Shown: positions 26,282 to 36,863, counted from the first letter of the stretch. The stretch is 64,000 nucleotides of DNA from FEN-1219 sp963728995 (GCA_963728995.1 CAVSMD010000004.1:186001-250000), one strand, 5' to 3'. Program-made: numbers and translations. The notes: generated by a model not told the origin, from the sequence alone.

Positions 26282-28559
26282 AGGGAGCGGCGGGACAGCT
26301 GCTGCAACTCGTCCTATTTCTCGCAGCCGCGGCGTGTTGTCCGCTCGCCGCGGCTGAGCCACCCCCTCGTCCCTCGCCTCGGCCGCAGCGTCGGCCTCGG
26401 CGAGCTTGCCGCACCTGCCCCGGTCGACGGCGGAGGTCACGATCGACGGGGTTCTCGACGATCCGGTCTGGAAAGACGCGCTCGTGATCGAGCTCACGAC
26501 CGAGACGGGTCCGGGCGAGAACGTGGCAGCCCCCGTCGAAACTCACGCGTATCTCGTCGAGGACGGCACTCGGCTTCTGATCGCGTTCGATGCGCGCGAT
26601 CCCGACCCCGGGTCGGTCCGCGCGTATCTGCGCGACCGGGACCGCGCGTTCAACGACGACTTCGTCGGAATCGTGATCGACTCGTTCGGCGACCGCCGCT
26701 ACGCGTATGAATTCTTCGCGAACGCGCTGGGCGTGCAGATGGACCTGACGAACGACGACGTGACGCAGCGTGAGAGTGCTTCCTGGGACGCGATCTGGGA
26801 TTCCGCCGGCAAGATCAACGCCCAGGGCTTCGCGGTCGAGATGGCAATTCCACTGAGCCAGCTCCGCTTCCGCAATACCGCCGGCGAACGCACGTGGGGC
26901 ATCGACGTGCTGCGTTTCCGCCCGCGCGCCGACCGGACGCGCATCTCGAACAATCCACTCGAACGCGGCCGCAATTGCTACCTGTGTCAGTTCAGCGAAA
27001 TCCGCGGTCTCGAGGGCGTCGAGGCGGGCAAAAATCTCGAGATCGTTCCGTCGCTCACGACTTCCCGCACCGACCAACGGCCGAGTCCGGCCACGGACCC
27101 CTGGCAGCGCGGCGATTTCGACAGCGACGTCGGCCTCAACGTCAGATGGGGCGTGACGAAGGCGCTCACGGCCAATCTCGCGTTGAACCCCGACTTCTCC
27201 CAGGTCGAGGCGGATGTCGCCCAGCTCGACATCAACAACCAGTTCGCCCTGTTCTACCCGGAATCACGACCGTTCTTCCTCGAAGGCGCAGACTACTTCT
27301 CGACGCCTATCCAGGCCGTGTTCACGCGCACGGTCGCGGACCCGCGTATCGGCGCGAAGCTCACGGGCCAGCCGAGCGATTCGACCCTCGGCGTTTTCGC
27401 GGCCGAGGACGAGGTGACCAACCTGCTGTTCCCGAGCGCGCTCGACTCCTCCAGCACCTCGTTGACGCAATCGAACGACGCATTCGTCGGCCGCTACTCG
27501 CGCAACACGGCCGGCGGCGCGCAGCTCGGCGCGCTGTTCACGAGCCGCAGCGGTGACGGCTATCACAACCACGTCGGCGGGTTCGACGGGCTCGTGCGAG
27601 TCGGCGGACGGCACACGCTTCGAGCGCAATACCTGCTGTCGGACACGGCATACCCGGAGGCCACGGCGACGGAGTTCTCGCAGCCGGCCGGCTCGTTCGA
27701 CGGCGCCGCGCGACAGCTGCGGTACACGTTCAATCAACGCGAATGGTACGCCGACCTGACGCACAAGAATTTCGACGACGCCTTTCGGGCCGATGCGGGT
27801 TTCTTGCCGCGCGTCGGCATCGAGCAGGACATGCTGGAGTCGGCTCGTATCTGGCAACGCACGGAGCAGCGGCAGAAGTGGAAGCAGATCCGGCTTGGAT
27901 TGAACGCGACGAAGACGCTGGACAGAGACAGCCGTCTGCTCGATCGCGAGATTCAGACGATCGTCTCGTTCAGCGGCCCCATGCAGTCCTATTTGCAGGT
28001 CGGCGGCGGGCCGGCCAAGCGCTACTGGAACGGGCAGACATTCGACGTCAGCGGCCTGTTCTTCTATGGCCAGATCCGGCCGCGCGGCGGCCTCAGCGTC
28101 CAGCTCTTTGCGCGCGATGGTAAAGAGGTCGACTTCGCGAACACGCAGCTCGCGGAGGAGGTCAGGCTGCGGCCCAACGTGGAATGGAACGTGAACCAGC
28201 ATCTGCTCTTGCGATTGCAGCACACCTACGACCGGCTCGACACGGAAGACGGCCAAAGGATCTTCGAAGCCAATCTGTCGGACCTGCGGGTGACATGGCA
28301 ATTCAACGTCCGCAGCTTCATACGCTTTACCACGCAACGCCAGGACGTCGAGCGCAACGTGACCGTCTACACCGACCCGACGACGCAGGCGCGCACACTG
28401 ACCATCGGCACACAGCTCCTGTACTCGTACAAGGTAAACCCGCAGACGGTGCTGTACGTGGGCTATGCCGACAACAGCCTCGAGGACGACAGCCTGCTCG
28501 ATTTGACGCGCACGAGCCGCACGCTATTCGCGAAGTTGAGCTACGCCTGGCTGCACTGA
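26278..28559 (+). CDS. DUF5916-type outer-membrane protein with CBM9-like N-terminus (frameshifted near signal peptide)
   Basis: The mature part (from about 26406) has an N-terminal CBM9-like domain, EVTIDGVLDDPVW, then DDFVGIVIDSFGD and AYEFFANALGVQMD, followed by LNPDFSQVEADVAQLDINNQ, ALFYPESRPFFLEG and a C-terminal region of alternating beta-strands ending in FAKLSYAWLH, as expected for an outer-membrane barrel. A signal peptide (VKGAAGQLLQLVLFLAAAACCPLAAA) starts at GTG 26278, overlapping the previous stop, but is in another frame. A lost base between about 26340 and 26405 explains the break; the only in-frame start in the main frame is a weak TTG at 26406. About 760 residues. Function unknown; it may be the outer-membrane partner of the efflux system. 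Confidence 0.78.
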
Positions 28560-28587
28560 GGCATTGCTCGACGGTCCACTCGTTCGC

Positions 28588-31335
28588 TCATTTGCTCGCC
28601 TGCCTGAAATCACCACCGCGCATGAACGTCATCTTGTCGAGATCGAGACGCTTGCGCATGGCATCCCGGATCTGCTCCGGTGTCAACGCCTGCACACGCA
28701 TTTCGAGCTCGGCGTCCCAGGCCATTGTGCGGTCGTTGTGCGCGCCGTTCAGCAACATGCCGGACAGCGCACCATCCTGGCTGCGGGTCACCTTGCGTGC
28801 TTGCAGCCAGGCTTCCTTCGCGGTGGCGACTTCCTGCGCTGTGTAGCCGTCGCGCAGCACGTTCGCGAGCTCGTCGCGGAACGAAGCCTCGACGCGCTCG
28901 GCGTTTTGCGGAGCGCTGATCGCGTTGACGGAGAACTGCGCAGCATCGCTCTTGGGCAGTGCGTTGAACTGAGAGCCGACGCCGTAGCTGAGCCCCTCGC
29001 GGCCCCGAATACGTGTCAGCAGCCGCGAGCTCGCGCCCTGCCCGAGGATATAGTTACCGAGCAGCAGGGCCGGATAGTCGGGATCGGAATCCGTCATCTT
29101 GATCGGCATGCCGGCCAGGAACACGGCGTTCTGCTTGTCCGGCGTTTCGAAGACCTCCGTCGCCGGAGCGATCGGCGGGTTCGGATAGGGCCTGAGGACG
29201 TCCGCAAAGGGCTTCGGGCTGCGCCATCCATCGAGCTTGTCGGCGATCAGCTTGCGCGCTTCGGCGGGATCGAAGTCGCCCACGATCACGACCTCGGCGT
29301 TCGAGGCGCCGTAGAAAGCCGTGTGAAAGTCCCGCAGTTCCTTCGTGGTGACCTCCGTCAGCGCCGCGCGCTCCTCGTCGACGGTCGGCACGTAGCGGAC
29401 GTCGGTCGGCGGATAGCGGTTCGCGTGCCGCGCGTAGGCCCGCTGCACGATCGCACTCGGCTCACTGCGCGACGCCTCGAGATCGGCGAGCTCCTCGGTG
29501 CGCAGCGTCTCGAGCTCCGCCTCCGGAAGAGTCGGCTCGCGGAGCACCTCGATCGCGAGCTCGAGCGCCGCGTTCAGATTGTCATGAGTCGTCTGCAGGC
29601 TCGCGCTAGCGGCACCGCCCCCGCCGCCGACGCTGAGGCGCGTGCGGAGCTTGTCGAGCGCGTCTTCGAGCTCCACGCGCGTGTGACGTTTCGTGCCGCG
29701 CTCGAGCATATCCGCGGTTACGTCGGCGATCGTCGCGTACCCGGCCAGACTCTTCTCGTCGCCGAAATTCAGCCGGATCACGGCGTTGACCGCATCGCCG
29801 CGCGTTTGCTTCGGAAGCATCACGAGTTTCACGCCGCCCGGCAGTGTGACGCGTGTCGTGCGCGAGTCGATGTTGGTCGGAGTCGCGTCGAACTCCTCAC
29901 CCTCGGCGCGCGCGGCGTCGCCCTTGTACCCGGCGAGCAATTGCGCAACGTCCGGTGTTTGCGGAATCTCGGCTCGATCGGGCTCGCCGGGAATGAACTC
30001 GCCGACCGTGCGGTTCGAGGCCTTGAGGTACTGCAGCGCGGCGCGTTGTGCGGCGGCCGCCGTGGCCGCGCGCACGCGATCCCGATCGAGGAACATCAGA
30101 CGCCAGTCGCCGATCGCCGCCCACTCGCTGAGCTGTAACGCGATCGCCTGAGAATTGTTCATCTGCCGCTCGAACGACGATAGCGCGCTGTTCTTCGCGC
30201 GCTCGATTTCCTCGTCAGTGATCGGGTGCGTCTTCAAGTCGTCGATTGCCGCGAACATGGCGGCGCGCGCGGCATCGAGCGACGAACCTTGTCGCACGGT
30301 CGCGAGAAAGATGACCGTGCCGGGATCCCGGAGCTGTAGCGATTGCGAGCCGACTTCCGCCGCGAGCCCTTTGTCGACCAGCGCCTTGTACATTCGTCCG
30401 GAGGGGGCGTCCGCGAGCACGCTGGCCGCGAGTTGCAGCGGCACGAAGTCGGGATGCGACCCGGCCGGCGCGTGATACGCGGCAATGATCACCTGCAGGT
30501 CGCCGACTCGGCGCACGATCACGTCGCGCTCACCGTCCTGCACCGGCTCGAGCGTGTAATGTGCCGGCAATACGCGCTGCGGCTTCGGTATCGCGCCGAA
30601 GTCCTGCGCGATGAGGCCGAGCGCTCGCCCCTCCTCGAAGCGTCCGGCCACGATCAGAACGGCGTTGTCCGGTTGGTAGTGCGCCCGATAAAACGCCTGC
30701 AGCCGCTCGATCGGCACGTTCTCGATATCGCTGCGACTGCCGATCGGCGAGTTACCGTACCCGTGCGTGTCGTACGCGGCACTCAAAACGTGCCTGAACA
30801 GCACACCGGTCGGGTTGTTCTCGCCGAGCTCGAACTCGTTGCGCACGACCGTCATCTCGCTGTCCAGATCGCTCTTGCGCACGTACGAATTCACCATCCG
30901 ATCCGCCTCGAGCCCGACCGCCCAGTCGAGATTCGCGTCGCTGGCGTCGAAGGTCTCGAAGTAGTTGGTTCGGTCCCAGGCGGTGGAACCATTGAATTGC
31001 GCGCCGTGGTTCTGCAGCTCTGCGAACACCTGCGGGTGTTTCGGCGAGCCCTTGAACAGCATGTGCTCGAGCAGGTGCGCCATGCCGGTCTCGCCGTAGC
31101 TCTCGTCGGTCGACCCCACGAGATAGGTCACGTTGACGGTGATCGTGGCTTTGGAGGCGTCGCGGAACAGCAGCACCTTCAGGCCGTTGTCGAGCCGGTA
31201 CTCGTTGATGCCCTCGACCGAAGTCACGAATTGGAGGCCACGCGGCACCGTAACCCCCTGCGGGGGCTGCGCCAGCGCGCTCGTAACGAGGGTGGCCGCC
31301 GCTATCAGGCCAGCCGTCAGCGATCGAAAGCCCAT
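28588..31335 (-). CDS. M16 family zinc metallopeptidase, two-domain, exported
   Basis: A 915-residue protein with a signal peptide (cleaved after SALA). The inverted zinc motif HLLEH (His87, Glu90, His91) lies in GMAHLLEHMLFKGSP, and the third ligand glutamate is in VVRNEFELGENNP. A second M16 half begins near residue 490 (TTRVTLPGGVKLVMLPK) and lacks the zinc motif, as usual for pitrilysin-like peptidases. It should degrade peptides in the periplasm. Start at ATG 31335. It stands alone, convergent with the DUF5916 gene. Confidence 0.92.
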   Translation of the reverse strand: MGFRSLTAGLIAAATLVTSALAQPPQGVTVPRGLQFVTSVEGINEYRLDNGLKVLLFRDASKATITVNVTYLVGSTDESYGETGMAHLLEHMLFKGSPKHPQVFAELQNHGAQFNGSTAWDRTNYFETFDASDANLDWAVGLEADRMVNSYVRKSDLDSEMTVVRNEFELGENNPTGVLFRHVLSAAYDTHGYGNSPIGSRSDIENVPIERLQAFYRAHYQPDNAVLIVAGRFEEGRALGLIAQDFGAIPKPQRVLPAHYTLEPVQDGERDVIVRRVGDLQVIIAAYHAPAGSHPDFVPLQLAASVLADAPSGRMYKALVDKGLAAEVGSQSLQLRDPGTVIFLATVRQGSSLDAARAAMFAAIDDLKTHPITDEEIERAKNSALSSFERQMNNSQAIALQLSEWAAIGDWRLMFLDRDRVRAATAAAAQRAALQYLKASNRTVGEFIPGEPDRAEIPQTPDVAQLLAGYKGDAARAEGEEFDATPTNIDSRTTRVTLPGGVKLVMLPKQTRGDAVNAVIRLNFGDEKSLAGYATIADVTADMLERGTKRHTRVELEDALDKLRTRLSVGGGGGAASASLQTTHDNLNAALELAIEVLREPTLPEAELETLRTEELADLEASRSEPSAIVQRAYARHANRYPPTDVRYVPTVDEERAALTEVTTKELRDFHTAFYGASNAEVVIVGDFDPAEARKLIADKLDGWRSPKPFADVLRPYPNPPIAPATEVFETPDKQNAVFLAGMPIKMTDSDPDYPALLLGNYILGQGASSRLLTRIRGREGLSYGVGSQFNALPKSDAAQFSVNAISAPQNAERVEASFRDELANVLRDGYTAQEVATAKEAWLQARKVTRSQDGALSGMLLNGAHNDRTMAWDAELEMRVQALTPEQIRDAMRKRLDLDKMTFMRGGDFRQASK

Positions 31336-31435
31336 TGGCCGCTCTCCAGCTTTCTGCGAACGGGGTTAAGGTACCACGGAGCGTCGACGCGCTTCCGTAG
31401 TGGCCCTACGCTCGCCGCCATGGGCCGAGATCGGA

Positions 31436-32791
31436 TCAGGCGGACACGGCGGAACGCTGGTCGACGATCAGCTGGAACTTCCTGGTCCGCGGGTTGACGG
31501 GCAGATCGTCGGTCGGCACGACCGTGAACCGCACGTTGTCCATACGTTTCTGGACGAGGATCTCGCTCAGACGGCGGCCCACGGCCTCGATCGCGGCGCT
31601 GCGCCGCGCAGAATCCAGCGCGCCGTCCAGGCAAACCATGAACCGGAACTCGTCGTCGCCGAGCAGCTGCAGCTGAAAGCGCGTCACCCCGGCAACGAAA
31701 ATCTCGTTGATCGTATGCGGGCTGATGAAGTCCCGCGTGCCATCACGATTCGTGAACACGGGCTGCAGCTCGGCACGGCCGACGAGGCTTTCGATGACGA
31801 GATACGGCGCATGCTGGCCGGACTCCAGAGGCCTTAGAACGTCTGCCATCCGATAGCGAATCAAGGGCAGCGTGTAGTTGAATAGATTCGTGACGACGGA
31901 GTGATCCGCGTAGAACTCGAACATGAGATCGTCGTCATAGAGCACGATGTTGGAGCTTCCCGGCGGCGAGCCGCCCATGCCCAGGTGCTCGCTGCAGCCA
32001 TAGGTGTTCGTCAATGCACAGCCGAACGTCTGCTCGAGAAAAGCACGGTCCGCCTCGGTCGTGGCTTCGCCGGCACTTGCGATCCCGATCAAGCAATTGA
32101 GATCGAGCTCGCCTGCACGCTGTCTCTCGGCGAGAATCTTCAACGCGGTCGTGTAACCCCCGAGCATATCGGGTTGGAACTGGTTCAACGCCGCGACGAC
32201 GTCGGACAGCGGACTATTGACCTCCAGCAGCTGCACGTCGATGAACCAGCGGGCGATGCCGGAGCGGAATGCGCCGATCAACGTGACGCCCGCGTAATGA
32301 CCGTCGGTCGCAGCGTAGTACGACAGCCGGAATTTGCCCTTGCGCTTGCGCGTCGGTCGCGGACCTTGCGACCGCATGGCGAGACCACGCGCCCAGTCCT
32401 GGGGCGAATAGACGAAGTAGCCCACTTCGCCGGACGAGCCCGACGTGTGAATCACGATATATTTGCCGAGGAACCGCTCGGTGGGATCCTTGGAGCGCGT
32501 GAGGAAGGCCGCGACGGACTCTTTCGTGACATCGGGCACGGTGACGATCTCGTCGAAGTGGCTCATCAGCAGCGACTTCGTAAGCACCGGGAAATCCGCG
32601 GGCCGGCAAGTCGCCACGTCGATACCACGCTCGACGATGATCTTGCGGTAATACGGCGAGCGCTGCTGCGCGTGCCGCACGAGGTTGCGGAACTTCCCGA
32701 GCTTCAGCTCCTCGAGTTGCGCTCGCGTCAAACGGCTCGCGCGACGAACCTCGCGCCTTTTGCGGATTGCGGTCAGGAGGCCGTCGAGCAC
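31436..32791 (-). CDS. PaaK-like adenylate-forming enzyme
   Basis: A 451-residue member of the phenylacetate-CoA ligase/coenzyme F390 synthetase-like group. The ATP/AMP-binding P-loop is IHTSGSSGEVGYF, the A5 region contains NTYGCSEHLGMGG, and PLIRYRMADVLRPL leads to the small C-terminal domain. It should activate a carboxylic acid as its adenylate. The early part (KFRNLVRHAQQRSPYYRKII) is typical. No acceptor carrier or CoA gene is nearby, so the substrate is unknown. It is divergent from the DUF945-like gene at 32910. Confidence 0.85.
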   Translation of the reverse strand: MLDGLLTAIRKRREVRRASRLTRAQLEELKLGKFRNLVRHAQQRSPYYRKIIVERGIDVATCRPADFPVLTKSLLMSHFDEIVTVPDVTKESVAAFLTRSKDPTERFLGKYIVIHTSGSSGEVGYFVYSPQDWARGLAMRSQGPRPTRKRKGKFRLSYYAATDGHYAGVTLIGAFRSGIARWFIDVQLLEVNSPLSDVVAALNQFQPDMLGGYTTALKILAERQRAGELDLNCLIGIASAGEATTEADRAFLEQTFGCALTNTYGCSEHLGMGGSPPGSSNIVLYDDDLMFEFYADHSVVTNLFNYTLPLIRYRMADVLRPLESGQHAPYLVIESLVGRAELQPVFTNRDGTRDFISPHTINEIFVAGVTRFQLQLLGDDEFRFMVCLDGALDSARRSAAIEAVGRRLSEILVQKRMDNVRFTVVPTDDLPVNPRTRKFQLIVDQRSAVSA

Positions 32792-32909
32792 GCGCGCAGC
32801 ATGGAGGAAACCTCGAGGGGCGTAAAGCCACTGAGCACCTCGTCATTGACCCTTGAAACCATATTCGGGATCATCCGCCCGCCGATTGGCTCCCATCGAG
32901 GACTCGTCC

Positions 32910-34316
32910 ATGAACCGAATCGTCGTTGCCGTCGTGCTCGTGGTGGCCATCGTTCTCCTCGCGACGCCGCCCGTGCTCGGCAAGTGGACCGAATCGCGCG
33001 TTCGTGAGCGCGTGGCCGCGCTCGATAGCAGTGGCGTGATCTCGGCCGAGGTGACGTCGTTCGACCGCGGCTGGTTTGGCAGCACCGCAAAAATAGAGCT
33101 CGGCTTGATGCCAAGCTACCTGGCGCAACTCGAGGCGCTCGGTCGGGACGCGGATGCCTTTGGTCGGCGCGCGACGATCAAGGTCGACTTCGCGCATGGC
33201 CCGCTCGCGCTGCAAAACGGCGTCCACCTCGGCTGGTCTTCCATGGTGGCGCGACTCGACCCCGCGGAACCCGGCATCGCGGCGCTCGAGCAACAGCTCG
33301 GCATCCCGTACGTGTTCGAGTTCCGCGGCCACACCGGCCTCACGGGTGCGCTGACGTTCGACGCGGACGTGCCGCCCATGGACGTTCCTGCCGGGCTAGC
33401 GCAATTCAAATTCTCGGGTGCCGCGATCGACGGCAGCTACGGGCGCCAGCGCCTCGTCTCGAACGCGCGCGTCGACTCGTTCGAGTTCTCCTCCCCGACC
33501 GGGGCCGTCGTGCTGCGCAACCTGCGCGCGAAAACCGACAACAGGATCCTGTCGCGGTATGTCACGCCCGGTGACGCCGAGCTGTCGATCGAGAGCATCG
33601 CGGCGATCGATCCCACGCTCGGCAGCAAGCCGGTGTTCGCCGTCGATCAGCTGAAGATGACGAGCGGCGCAACGATCGACGCGGCCGGCGCTTTGCTCGA
33701 TCTGAAAGTGACCTACGGCGTCGATCGGCTGACTGCCGTGGACAATGAGATCAGCGACGCCGCGGTGAGTCTCGCGCTGCACAATCTCGACGTCGTGGCG
33801 CTCGAGAAATACGCGGACGTCACGCGCGAGCTGGCCACCAATCCGGTCGACGATCCCCGCACGGTATTGGCTGCGCTGGCGCCGCACATCAAACGGGCAC
33901 TCGCGGCCGGGCCCAGCCTGCTGCTCGAGCCGATCGCCTTCAAGCTCCAGGGCGAGCCGTTCGACGGCCGGGTCGAGATCACGACCAATCCGGCCCGACT
34001 GCCGCCCGGCGACACGATCGACCTGGACCCGCTGCTGCTGGCCGGACTCTTGAACGGCAGTGCCGATTTGCGCCTGTCGAAAGCCCTTGCGAAGAAATTC
34101 GCCACGATCGCCGCGACGATGCAGCTCGGAGCGGACGGCGGCATGCCACCGGATCAGCTTGCGTATCTCGCCGAGGCCCAGTCGGGCCTGTTGCTGGTCA
34201 CACTCGTGAGCCAGGGCATGCTGGTCGAGGAGCAGGACAGCTATCGCGTCGCGCTTCGCTATGCCGACGGCGCGTTCACGGTGAACGGCAATCCCATGCC
34301 GTTCGGCCTGCAATAG
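32910..34316 (+). CDS. DUF945 (YdgA-like) family protein
   Basis: A 468-residue protein with one N-terminal membrane anchor (MNRIVVAVVLVVAIVLLATPPVLG) and a long periplasmic part. FDRGWFGSTAKIEL and the late GQLAYLAEAQSGLL-like segment (QLAYLAEAQSGLLLVTLVSQG) match the YdgA/DUF945 family, found mainly in Gamma- and Betaproteobacteria; role unknown, possibly envelope related. An earlier in-frame start at 32853 would add a hydrophilic leader that spoils the anchor, so I start at 32910. Confidence 0.82.
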   Translation: MNRIVVAVVLVVAIVLLATPPVLGKWTESRVRERVAALDSSGVISAEVTSFDRGWFGSTAKIELGLMPSYLAQLEALGRDADAFGRRATIKVDFAHGPLALQNGVHLGWSSMVARLDPAEPGIAALEQQLGIPYVFEFRGHTGLTGALTFDADVPPMDVPAGLAQFKFSGAAIDGSYGRQRLVSNARVDSFEFSSPTGAVVLRNLRAKTDNRILSRYVTPGDAELSIESIAAIDPTLGSKPVFAVDQLKMTSGATIDAAGALLDLKVTYGVDRLTAVDNEISDAAVSLALHNLDVVALEKYADVTRELATNPVDDPRTVLAALAPHIKRALAAGPSLLLEPIAFKLQGEPFDGRVEITTNPARLPPGDTIDLDPLLLAGLLNGSADLRLSKALAKKFATIAATMQLGADGGMPPDQLAYLAEAQSGLLLVTLVSQGMLVEEQDSYRVALRYADGAFTVNGNPMPFGLQ

Positions 34317-34325
34317 CGGCCGCGA

Positions 34326-34844
34326 CTACGGCTCGGTGGGCGTCTCCGCAGCGGGGGCCGGCGAGTCCGGCTCCGGGGCCGCCGGCTCGACCGGCTCCTC
34401 TTTGATCCCTCTGCCCGGACGCGTGCTGCGATCCTTCTCGACCTTGAGACTCGCGATCTCCGCCGGCGACAGCGGATGGAACTCGCCAAGCTTGCAGGTA
34501 AAGCCCGGCTGCAGCCCTACGCCCCACTGCTCGAGCACCGTAATCAGATCGACGTCGCACAGGCGAGCGGCATGAACCCTGTACATGAACTTACCGGACT
34601 TGGCGAGCCCGGGGCACTTGTTCGGCAGATAGTTGCGGTAGGCCTTCCGGCCGCGCATGTAGAACACGATGGTCTGATCATCGAGCACATCCGTGCGATC
34701 GATCGTCATCGTGCTCAGGCAATCACGTGGCGTCCGATCGAACGCCGCCTCGTCGTCATCGGCACCCAGGGCGGGCCAGACGTACAGGAGCGCCGGCAGC
34801 GCCAGGGCCGAAACACATCTCATAAGGCGCGTGGAGCGAGTCAT
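34326..34844 (-). CDS. Exported cysteine-containing protein, probably DUF6491
   Basis: A 172-residue protein with a signal peptide (cleaved near PALG|ADD). Conserved-looking features are RDCLSTMTID, DDQTIVFYMRGRKAYRNYLPNKCPGL, LCDVDLITVL and TCKLGEFHPLSPAEI, with four cysteines that could form two disulfides; this agrees with my memory of DUF6491, a gammaproteobacterial family of unknown function. The last 35 residues are a Pro/Glu/Ala-rich low-complexity tail. A GGAGG site supports ATG 34844 over the longer frame. Confidence 0.7.
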   Translation of the reverse strand: MTRSTRLMRCVSALALPALLYVWPALGADDDEAAFDRTPRDCLSTMTIDRTDVLDDQTIVFYMRGRKAYRNYLPNKCPGLAKSGKFMYRVHAARLCDVDLITVLEQWGVGLQPGFTCKLGEFHPLSPAEIASLKVEKDRSTRPGRGIKEEPVEPAAPEPDSPAPAAETPTEP

Positions 34845-35033
34845 TTCAGCACCTCCAGCGAGCGAACTCTCCTCATCTTTATAACGCACGGCCCGAGCCA
34901 GCAGAAGCCCCGGCGAGCTGGCGGCACGCGGCGCACCGGCGTTGGGCGTGACCTCAACTGTGAACATCCTCACGGCCGGCGCGGGCTGCGGGACCTACAG
35001 TGAGAGCATCGTCCCCTGCCTGGATACCGCTCG

Positions 35034-35759
35034 ATGAAGCTCGCCCGCAGCACGCCGGCCGCGAATGCCGGGCCGAGCGTCGAGGCCCATTCGCCGTCCG
35101 AGCACATCTACATCGGTTCCGACGAGGCCCGCGACCCCGAGACCACCGCCCGCACGGTCCGCGAGCGTGTGACGCTCCGTAACGCCGTGCGGCGTTGCGA
35201 AACCGAGCTCACGTTGTACGCCGAAGGCTTCCTCGCCGTCAGCGACCAACGCGCAGACAAGGCGCGTAAGCCCTTCTACCTCGATCTTCAGTACCTGGAT
35301 CCCGTGCCCACGCTCGAGCGGGCGATCGCGAGCCGCTGGCTCTACGCGGCGCTGGGCTCCGCCGCAACGACGTTGCTCGGGGTCTTCCTGGCCCGTTTCG
35401 ATGCGCTGCGCGGCGCCGCCTTGATCGCCGCCGGCATCGGCACGCTCGCCACCCTCGTTACCATGCTCGTCGGCGTATATCGCAGCTACGAGAAGACCAC
35501 GTTTTGCACGATTCACGGCCGCGCGCCCGTGCTCGAGCTGATCGCGAACATTGGCGCAATCCGGAGCTTTCGCGCGTTCGTCCCGACGCTGAGCGCGGCG
35601 ATCGAGGAATCCGCGGAGCAAATCGGCGACGACACGGCCGCGTTCCTGCGCGGTGAAATGCGCGAGCATTACCGCCTCCGGGGTCGAGGAGTCTTGAGCC
35701 AGGACACCTGTGCCACGAGCACCGGCCGAATCCTCGCACAGTTCGACGTCGAGATCTGA
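35034..35759 (+). CDS. Membrane protein of unknown function
   Basis: A 241-residue protein. Residues 1-95 are hydrophilic, two adjacent transmembrane segments lie at about 103-120 and 127-148 (ALGSAATTLLGVFLARF, GAALIAAGIGTLATLVTML), and a soluble tail of about 90 residues follows (TTFCTIHGRAPVLELIANIG). I recognise no family. It starts at ATG 35034, divergent from the DUF6491-like gene, and ends 45 bases before the kinase-like gene, with which it may be co-transcribed. Confidence 0.65.
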   Translation: MKLARSTPAANAGPSVEAHSPSEHIYIGSDEARDPETTARTVRERVTLRNAVRRCETELTLYAEGFLAVSDQRADKARKPFYLDLQYLDPVPTLERAIASRWLYAALGSAATTLLGVFLARFDALRGAALIAAGIGTLATLVTMLVGVYRSYEKTTFCTIHGRAPVLELIANIGAIRSFRAFVPTLSAAIEESAEQIGDDTAAFLRGEMREHYRLRGRGVLSQDTCATSTGRILAQFDVEI

Positions 35760-35804
35760 CGCGCCGCGGGGCGTGCGCCCGCTTCCGGCTATGATGGCGT
35801 CCGA

Positions 35805-36863
35805 ATGGCCGCGTCCCCGACTCTGAGCCCTCCCGCAGCGGTGCTCGACGCCTTCGAGCTCGATGCCGATTCGCTCGTTCGTGCGGCCTCGGGGCTCATC
35901 AACCCGACCTGGTATGCGCGCTCCAACAGGAGCGGCGAGGTCGTGCTGCAACGCGTGAACCCGATCTTTCCGGCAGCCGTCAATCTCGACATCGCGGCCG
36001 TCACCGAGCACCTCATGCGCAAGGGCTACGTCACGCCGCGGCTCGTGCCGAGCCGCCACGGCCCGCTCTGGTTCGAGCACGAGGGCGCTCTCTGGCGCGT
36101 GCTGACGCGGATCGAGGGGGTCTCCCGCGACGCGCTCGAGTCGACCGCGCAGGCCGGCGAGGCGGGCCGCGCGCTCGCCGAATTCCACCGCGCCATGGAC
36201 GATCTCGACTACACGTTTCAGAACGCGCGGCTCGGCGTTCACGACACGGCGCGGCATCTGAGGGGTCTCCGCGACGCGCTTGCGGAGCACGCGGGGCATC
36301 GCGACATCGCCATCATCCGCCCACTCGCCGAGCGCGTGCTCGCTCTCGCCGTAGACTTGCCGCCACTGCCCGCGACGCGCGACCGCGTCGTGCATGGCGA
36401 CCCCAAGATCTCGAACCTGATGTTCGCCGCGGGCGGCGAGCGTGCGGTGTGCTTCATCGACCTCGACACGCTCACGCGGATGCCGGTGGCGCTGGAGCTC
36501 GGCGACGCCCTGCGCTCGTGGTGCAACCCCGCCACCGAGGACGCGAGCGACGCGCGGTTCGTGCCGGCGTTCTTCGAGGCGGCCGTCAGGGGATATGCCG
36601 CCGCCGCACGCGGTTTGCTCGCGGAGGACGAGTGGCGCTCGATACCGCTTGGCGCGCTGACGATCACGGTCGAGCTCGCGGCCAGGTTCTGCGCCGACTC
36701 GCTGCGCGAGCGGTACTTCGGTTGGGACGCTCGACGCTATGCGAGCGCGAGCGCTCACAACCAGGCACGCACGCGAGGCCAGCTACAGGTCGCCGCAACG
36801 CTGCAGGCGGAGCTCCCCGCGCTCGAGACCGCCACGGCGCAGACCTTCCGGAAATACCGCTAG
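35805..36863 (+). CDS. APH/choline-kinase-like phosphotransferase
   Basis: A 352-residue protein of the aminoglycoside phosphotransferase superfamily. An N-terminal nucleotide lobe (ASGLINPTWYAR, VVLQRVNPIFP) leads to the catalytic loop VVHGDPKISNLMF and the metal site FIDLDTLTRMP. The GLINPTW start and HGDPK loop resemble N-acetylhexosamine 1-kinase-like sugar kinases more than antibiotic kinases, so a sugar or metabolite kinase is the better guess. Resistance should not be inferred. Confidence 0.82.
   Translation: MAASPTLSPPAAVLDAFELDADSLVRAASGLINPTWYARSNRSGEVVLQRVNPIFPAAVNLDIAAVTEHLMRKGYVTPRLVPSRHGPLWFEHEGALWRVLTRIEGVSRDALESTAQAGEAGRALAEFHRAMDDLDYTFQNARLGVHDTARHLRGLRDALAEHAGHRDIAIIRPLAERVLALAVDLPPLPATRDRVVHGDPKISNLMFAAGGERAVCFIDLDTLTRMPVALELGDALRSWCNPATEDASDARFVPAFFEAAVRGYAAAARGLLAEDEWRSIPLGALTITVELAARFCADSLRERYFGWDARRYASASAHNQARTRGQLQVAATLQAELPALETATAQTFRKYR

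Noticed and set aside
27264..28337. A 357-codon minus-strand open frame inside the DUF5916 gene
   Set aside because: The plus-strand frame has recognisable outer-membrane protein features; the reverse frame does not.
34995..36758. A 587-codon minus-strand open frame
   Set aside because: It lies opposite the membrane protein and APH-like kinase genes, whose motifs are clear; composition is Arg-rich and featureless.
35805..36863. Aminoglycoside resistance gene
   Set aside because: The fold is of the APH superfamily, but the N-terminal and loop features are closer to sugar or metabolite kinases and there is no mobile context.
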